Assembly (NCBI RefSeq): GCF_949987515.2
Contig: NC_082694.2
Span: 45,904,451 to 45,968,450, forward strand
Length of the DNA stretch: 64,000 bases
Origin: Delphinus delphis
Taxonomy: Eukaryota > Chordata > Mammalia > Artiodactyla > Delphinidae
Direction of reading: 5' to 3'
Shown here: positions 58,987 through 64,000 of the stretch, piece after piece
How positions within the stretch are numbered: the first letter of the stretch is position 1
How the letters are laid out: the number at the start of each line of letters is the position of its first letter
Notes under the pieces: generated by a model
Told to the model about the DNA's origin: nothing
What the model saw: only the letters and a program-made list of their open reading frames with translations
Database searches by the model: none
Position numbers and translations under genes: made by a program

Positions 58987-61900
58987 GTTAGGGGACGGGG
59001 ACGGTTTAGGGTCCAGGTGATAGTACGACAACACTTTAGGGGGAGCGTACGTGTGAGGGCGCGGGTTAGTGTTAGCGTACGGGTTAGGATTAGGAGACGG
59101 GTGAGGGTCAGGCTTCGGGGAAGGGTTAGGTTTAGGGTTCGGGCTAGGGTTAGGGTTAGGGGACGGGGACGGTTTAGGGTCCAGGTGAGGGTACGACAAC
59201 GCTTTAGGGGGAGCGTACGTGTGAGGGCGCGGGTTAGTGTTAGCGTACGGGTTAGGATTAGGGGACGGCTGAGGGTCAGGCTTCGGGGAAGGGTTAGGGT
59301 TAGGGTTCGGGCTAGGGTTAGGGTTAGGGGACGGGGACGGTTTAGGGTCCAGGTGAGGGTACGACAACGCTTTAGGGGGAGCGTACGTGTGAGGGCGCGG
59401 GTTAGTGTTAGCGTACGGGTTAGGATTAGGGGACGGCTGAGGGTCAGGCTTCGGGGAAGGGTTAGGGTTAGGGTTCGGGCTAGGGTTAGGGTTAGGGGAC
59501 GGGGACGGTTTAGGGTCCAGGTGAGGGTACGACAACGCTTTAGGGGGAGCGTACGTTTGAGGGCGCGGGTTAGTGTTAGCGTACGGGTTAGGATTAGGGG
59601 CCGGGTGATGGTCAGGCTTCGGGGAAGGGTTAGGGTTAGGGTTCGGGCTAGGGTTAGGGTTAGGGGACGGTGACGGTTTAGGCTCCAGGTGAGGGTACGA
59701 CAATGCTTTAGGGGGATCGTACGTGTGAGGGCGCGGGTTAGTGTTAGCGTATGGGTTAGGATTAGGGGACGGGTGAGTGTCTGGCTTCGGGGAAGGGTTA
59801 GGGTTAGGGTTCGGGCTAGGGTTACGGTTAGGGAACGGGGACGGTTTAGGGTCCAGGTGAGGGTACGACAACGCTTTAGAGGGAGCGTACGTGTGAGGGC
59901 GCGGGTTAGTGTTAGCGTACGGGTTAGGATTAGGGGACGGGTGAGGGTCAGGCTTCGGGGAAGGGTTAGGGTTAGGGTTCGGGCTAGGGTTAGGGTTGGG
60001 GACGGGGACGGTTTAGGGTCCAGGTGAGGGTACGACAACGCTTTAGGGGGTGCGTACGTGTGAGGGCGCGGGTTAGTGTTAGCGTACGGGTTAGGATTAG
60101 GGGACGGCTGAAGGTCAGGCTTCGGGGAAAGGTTAGGGTTAGGGTTCGGGCTAGGGTTAGGGTTAGGGGACGGGGACCGTTTAGGGTCCAGGTGAGGGTA
60201 CGACAACGCTTTAGGGGGAGCGTACGTATGAGGGCGTGGGTTAGTGTTAGCGTACGGGTTAGGATTAGGGGACGGCTGAGGGTCAGGCTTCGGGGAAGGG
60301 TTAGGGTTAGGGTTCGGGCTAGGGTTAGGGTTAGGGGACGGGGACAGTTTAGGGTCCACGTGAAGGTACGACAACGCTTTAGGGGGAGCGTATGTGTGAG
60401 GGCGCGGGTTAGTGTTAGCGTACGGGTTAGGATTAGGGGACGGCTGAGGGTCAGGCTTCGGGGAAGGGTTAGGGTTAGGGTTCGGGCTAGGGTTAGGGTT
60501 AGGGGGCGGGGACGGTTTAGGGTCCAGGTGAGGGTACGACAACGCTTTAGGTGGAGCGTACGTGTGAGGGCATGGGTTAGTGTTAGCGTACGGGTTAGGA
60601 TTAGGGGACGGGTGAGGGTCAGGCTTCGGGGAAGGGTTAGGGTTAGGGTTCGGGCTAGGGTTAGGGTTAGGGGACGGGGACGGTTTAGGGTCCAGGTGAG
60701 GGTACGACAACGCTTTAGGGGGAGCGTACGTGTGAGGGCGCGGGTTAGTGTTAGCGTACGGGTTAGGATTAGGGGACGGCTGAGGGTCAGGCTTCGGGGA
60801 AGGGTTAGGGTTAGGGTTCGGGCTAGGGTTAGGGTTAGGGGACGGGGACGGTTTAGGGTCCAGGTGAGGGTACGACAACGCTTTAGGGGGAGCGTACGTG
60901 TGAGGGGGCGGGTTAGTGTTAGCGTACAGGTTAGGATTAGGGGACGGGTGAGGGTCAGGCTTCGGGAAAGGGTTAGGTTTAGGGTTCGGGCTAGGGTTAG
61001 GGTTAGGGGACGGGGACGGTTTAGGGTCTAGGTGAGGGTACGACAACGCTTTAGGGGGAGCGTACATGTGAGGGCGCGGGTTAGTGTTAGCGTACGGGTT
61101 AGGATTAGGGGACGGGTGAGGGTCAGGCTTCGGGGAAGGTTTAGGGGTAGGGTTCGGGCTAGGGTTAGGGTTAGGGGACGGGGATGGTTTAGGGTCCATG
61201 TGAGGGTACGACAACGCTTTAGGGGGAGCGTACATGTGAGGGCGCGGGTTAGTGTTAGCGTACGGGTTAGGATTAGGGGACGGGTGAGGGTCAGGCTTCG
61301 GGGAAGGGTTAGGTTTAGGGTTCGGGCTAGGGTTAGGGTTAGGGGACGGGGACGGTTTAGGGTCCAGGTGAGGGTACGACAACGCTTTAGGGGGAGCATA
61401 CGTGTGAGGGTGCGGGTTAGTGTTAGCGTACGGGTTAGGATTAGGGGACGGCTGAGGGTCAGGCTTCGGGGAAGGGTTAGGATTAGGGTTCGGGCTAGGG
61501 TTAGGGTTAGGGGACGGGGACGGTTTAGGGTACAGGTGAGGGTACGACAACGCTTTAGGGGGAGCGTACGTGTGAGGGCGCGGGTTAGTGATAGCGTACG
61601 GGTTAGGATTAGGGGACGGCTGAGGGTCAGGCTTCGGGGAAGGGTTAGGGTTAGGGTTCGGGCTAGGGTTAGGGTTAGGGGACGGGGACGGTTTAGGGTC
61701 CAGGTGAGGGTACGACAACGCTTTAGGGGGAGCGTACGTGTGAGGGCGCGGGTTAGTGTTAGCGTACGGGTTAGGATTAGGGGACGGCTGAGGGTCAGGC
61801 TTCGGGGAAGGGTTAGGGTTAGGGTTCGGGCTAGGGTTAGGGTTAGGGGACGGGGACGGTTTAGGGTCCAGGTGAGGGTACGACAAAGCTTTAGGGGGAG

Positions 61901-62009
61901 CGTACGTGTGAGGGCGCGGGTTAGTGTTAGCGTACGGGTTAGGATAAGGACACGGGTGAGGGTCAGGCTTCGGGGAAGGGTTAGGGTTAGGGTTCGGGCT
62001 AGGGTTAGG

Positions 62010-62153
62010 GTTAGGGGACGGGGACGGTTTAGGGTCAAGGTGAAGGTACGACAACGCTTTAGGGGGAGCGTACGTGTGAGGGCGCGGGTTAGAGTTAGCG
62101 TACGGGTTAGGATTTAAGGAAGGGTTAGGGTTAGGGTTCGGGCTAGGGTTAGG
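62010..62153 (+). repeat. 144-bp monomer, fourth occurrence
   Basis: The ATTTAA junction is at 62,112-62,117, which is 5,105 bp after the third copy. It marks the right-hand 60.4-64 kb region as another relative of the 46-49 kb segment. Confidence 0.9.
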
Positions 62154-62993
62154 GTTAGGGGACGGGGACGGTTTAGGGTCCAGGTGAGGGTACGACAACG
62201 CTTTAGGGGGAGCGTACGTGTGAGGGCGCGGGTTAGTGTTAGCGTACGGGTTAGGATTAGGGGACGGGTGAGGGTCAGGCTTCGGGGAAGTGTTAGGGTT
62301 AGGGTTCGGGCTAGGGTTAGAGTTAGGGGACGGGGACGGTTTAGGGTCCAGGTGAGGGTACGACAACGCTTTAGGGGGAGCGTACGTGTGAGGGCGCGGT
62401 TTAGTGTTAGCGTACGGGTTAGGATTATGGGACGGCTGAGGGTCAGGCTTCGGGGAAGGGTTAGGGTTAGGGTTCGGGCTAGGGTTAGGCTTATGGGACG
62501 GGGACGGTTTAGGGTCCAGGTGAGGGTACGACAACGCTTTAGGGGGAGCGTACGTGTGAGGGCGCGGGTTAGTGTTAGCGTATGGGTTAGGATTAGGGGA
62601 CGGGTGAGGGTCAGGCTTCGGGGAAGGGTTAGGGTTAGGGTTCTGGCTAGGGTTAGGGTTAGGGGACGGGGACGGTTTAGGGTCCAGGTGAGGGTACGAC
62701 AACGCTTTAGGGGGAGCGTCTGTGTGAGGGCGTGGGTTAGTGTTAGCGTACGGGTTAGGATTAGGGGACGGCTGTGGATCAGGCTTCGGGGAAGGGTTAG
62801 GGTTAGGGTTCGGGCTAGGGTTAGGGTTAGGGGACGGGGACGGTTTAGGGTCCAGGTGAGGGTACGACAACGCTTTAGGGGGAGCGTATGTGTGAGGGCG
62901 CGGGTTAGTGTTAGCGTACGGGTTAGGATTAGGGGACGGGTGAGGGTCAGGCTTCGGGGAAGGGTTAGGTTTAGGGTTCGGGCTAGGGTTAGT

Positions 62994-63167
62994 GTTAGGG
63001 GACGGGGACGGTTTAGGGTCCAGGTGAGGGTACGACAACGCTTTAGGGGGAGCGTACGTGTGAGGGCGCGGGTTAGTGTTAGCGTACGGGTTAGGATTAG
63101 GGGACGGGTGAGGGTCAGGCTTCGGGGAAGGTTTAGGTTTAGGGTTCGGGCTAGGGTTAGGGTTAGG
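62994..63167 (+). repeat. 174-bp monomer, third occurrence
   Basis: It has the same extra hexamer (GTTAGG three times at 63,156-63,173) and the same preceding GTTAGTGTTAGG context, in the diverged right-hand segment. Confidence 0.9.
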
Positions 63168-63503
63168 GTTAGGGGACGGGGACGGTTTAGGGTCCAGGTG
63201 AGGGTACGACAAAGCTTTAGGGGGAGCGTACGTGTGAGGTCGAGGGTTAGTGTTAGCGTACGGGTTAGGATTAGGGGACGGCTGAGGGTCAGGCTTCGGG
63301 GAAGGGTTAGGGTTAGTGTTCGGGCTAGGGTTAGGGTTAGGGGACGGGGACGGTTTAGGGTCCAGGTGACGGTACGACAACGCTTTAGGGGGAGCGTACG
63401 TGTGAGGGCGCGGGTTAGTGTTAGCGTACGGGTTAGGATTAAGGGACGGGTGAAGGTCAGGCTTCGGGGAAGGGTTAGGTTTAGGGTTCGGGCTAGGGTT
63501 AGG

Positions 63504-63755
63504 GTTAGGGGACGGGGACGGTTTAGGGTCCAGGTGAGGGTACGACAAAGCTTTAGGGGGAGCGTACGTGTGAGGGCGTGGGTTAGTGTTAGCATACGGG
63601 TTAGGATTAGGGTCCAGGTGAGGGTACGACAACGCTTTAGGGAGAGCGTACGTGTGAGGGCGCGGGTTAGTGTTAGCGTACGGGTTAGGATTAGGGAACG
63701 GTTGGGGGTCAGGCTTCAGGGAAGGGTTAGGGTTAGGGTTCGGGCTAGGGTTAGG
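63504..63755 (+). repeat. 252-bp fused block, third occurrence
   Basis: The junction is at 63,611/63,612, with the same AGCATACGG variant just before it. It lies 4,769 bp after the second occurrence. The 144-bp copies lie 5,105 bp apart, so the right-hand segment has lost two monomers (336 bp) between these markers. Confidence 0.9.
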
Positions 63756-64000
63756 GTTAGGGGACGGGGACGGTTTAGGGTCCAGGTGAGGGTACGACAA
63801 CACTTTAGGGGGAGCGTACGTGTGAGGGCGCGGGTTAGTGTTAGCGTACGGGTTAGGATTAGGGGACGGGTGAGGGTCAGGCTTCGGGGAAGGGTTAGGT
63901 TTAGGGTTCGGGCTAGGGTTAGGGTTAGGGGACGGGGACGGTTTAGGGTCCAGGTGAGGGTACGACAACGCTTTAGGGGGAGCGTACGTGTGAGGGCGCG

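Larger units (their letters stand above)
50080..60393 (+). repeat. 10,314-bp tandem duplication, copy 2
   Basis: This directly follows copy 1. Its first bases fall inside a chimeric monomer, and its end runs into diverged satellite at 60,423. Every length-variant monomer of copy 1 recurs here 10,314 bp later (56,905, 58,225 and 58,735). Such low divergence over 10 kb implies a very recent event or gene conversion, or an assembly duplication. Confidence 0.92.
1..64000 (+). repeat. Telomere-derived satellite array, 168-bp monomer, about 381 copies
   Basis: The whole window is a head-to-tail array of one 168-bp monomer. A fixed landmark (GAGGGTACGACAACGC) recurs at 201, 369 and 537 and then throughout at multiples of about 168 bp. 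The monomer divides without remainder into 28 hexamers related to GTTAGG, so the array is a degenerate TTAGGG repeat with a superimposed long period. My hand count of a consensus monomer gives 82 G, 37 T, 29 A and 20 C (61% GC), with strong G over C skew on the + strand. Orientation never reverses. No unique DNA, transposon or gene interrupts it. At 168 bp it is close to one nucleosome plus linker, like many satellites. Chromosome location cannot be told from the window. If it keeps the orientation of a terminal telomere, the chromosome end would lie to the right. Confidence 0.97.
60423..64000 (+). repeat. Diverged third relative of the 46-49 kb segment, running off the window
   Basis: The order of markers (144-bp, 174-bp and 252-bp variants, AAAGCTT monomers) matches 46.6-48.7 and 56.9-59.0 kb, with scattered substitutions and monomers lost. 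The beginning (60.4-61.1 kb) instead resembles about 32.7-33.6 kb (TTTAGGTGGAG at about 60,546 and 32,891), so the region is a mosaic. The array continues past position 64,000. Confidence 0.75.

Noticed and set aside
1..64000. CRISPR array (regular repeats with spacers)
   Set aside because: There are no unique spacers. The whole 168-bp unit repeats and is itself made of hexamers.
1..64000. rRNA, tRNA or other structured RNA genes
   Set aside because: No clover-leaf, promoter box or conserved rRNA segment is visible. All of the sequence fits the satellite monomer.
1..64000. Plant-type telomere repeat (TTTAGGG) origin
   Set aside because: TTTAGG occurs at hexamers 4 and 9 only as a G-to-T change at position 1. 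The underlying period is 6, not 7, and 168/7 phasing does not align the G-runs.

Overview
This window is one uninterrupted block of satellite DNA. I see no gene, RNA gene, transposon or unique-sequence spacer anywhere in it. The repeat is a head-to-tail monomer of 168 bp, about 381 copies, always in the same orientation (G-rich on the + strand). The monomer reads as 28 consecutive 6-bp blocks, each a perfect or mutated copy of the telomere hexamer GTTAGG/TTAGGG. Five of the 28 blocks are exact and eleven more differ by one base. It is therefore a degenerate telomere-derived (telomere-like) satellite from a eukaryote with TTAGGG-type telomeres, most plausibly an animal, although some fungi and protists also qualify. 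Species and chromosome position (subtelomeric, interstitial or pericentromeric) cannot be read from the sequence. No pure telomere tract or array edge is reached.

Layout by higher-order structure. 0-9.8 kb: two diverged relatives of a roughly 4-kb block (about 0.4-3.9 and 5.8-9.8 kb). 9.8-19.8 kb: irregular, with many monomers carrying 1-bp or 6-bp deletions, and a diverged repeat pair at 13.55 and 17.21 kb. 19.9-28.0 kb: a nearly perfect tandem duplication of 4,029 bp. 28.0-35.8 kb: diverse monomers with no clean higher-order period. 35.8-37.5 kb: an 839-bp five-monomer tandem duplication. 37-45 kb: a regular 1,008-bp six-monomer higher-order repeat, grouped in threes into a 3,024-bp unit. 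39.77-60.39 kb: a nearly perfect tandem duplication of 10,314 bp containing that higher-order repeat plus a 46-50 kb segment with length-variant monomers (144, 174 and 252 bp). 60.4-64 kb: a third, diverged relative of that segment, continuing past the window end.

So the sequence is layered: 6 bp, probably 84 bp, then 168, 1,008, 3,024 and 10,314 bp. Many monomer length changes are whole hexamers. The right half is far more homogeneous than the left, as expected if recent amplification acted there.

The long open frames on both strands (up to about 2,750 codons) are by-products of a stop-free consensus whose length is a multiple of three. I do not annotate them as genes. If the G-rich strand were transcribed it would be a TERRA-like RNA whose frames encode valine-arginine-like and glycine-leucine-like repeats.
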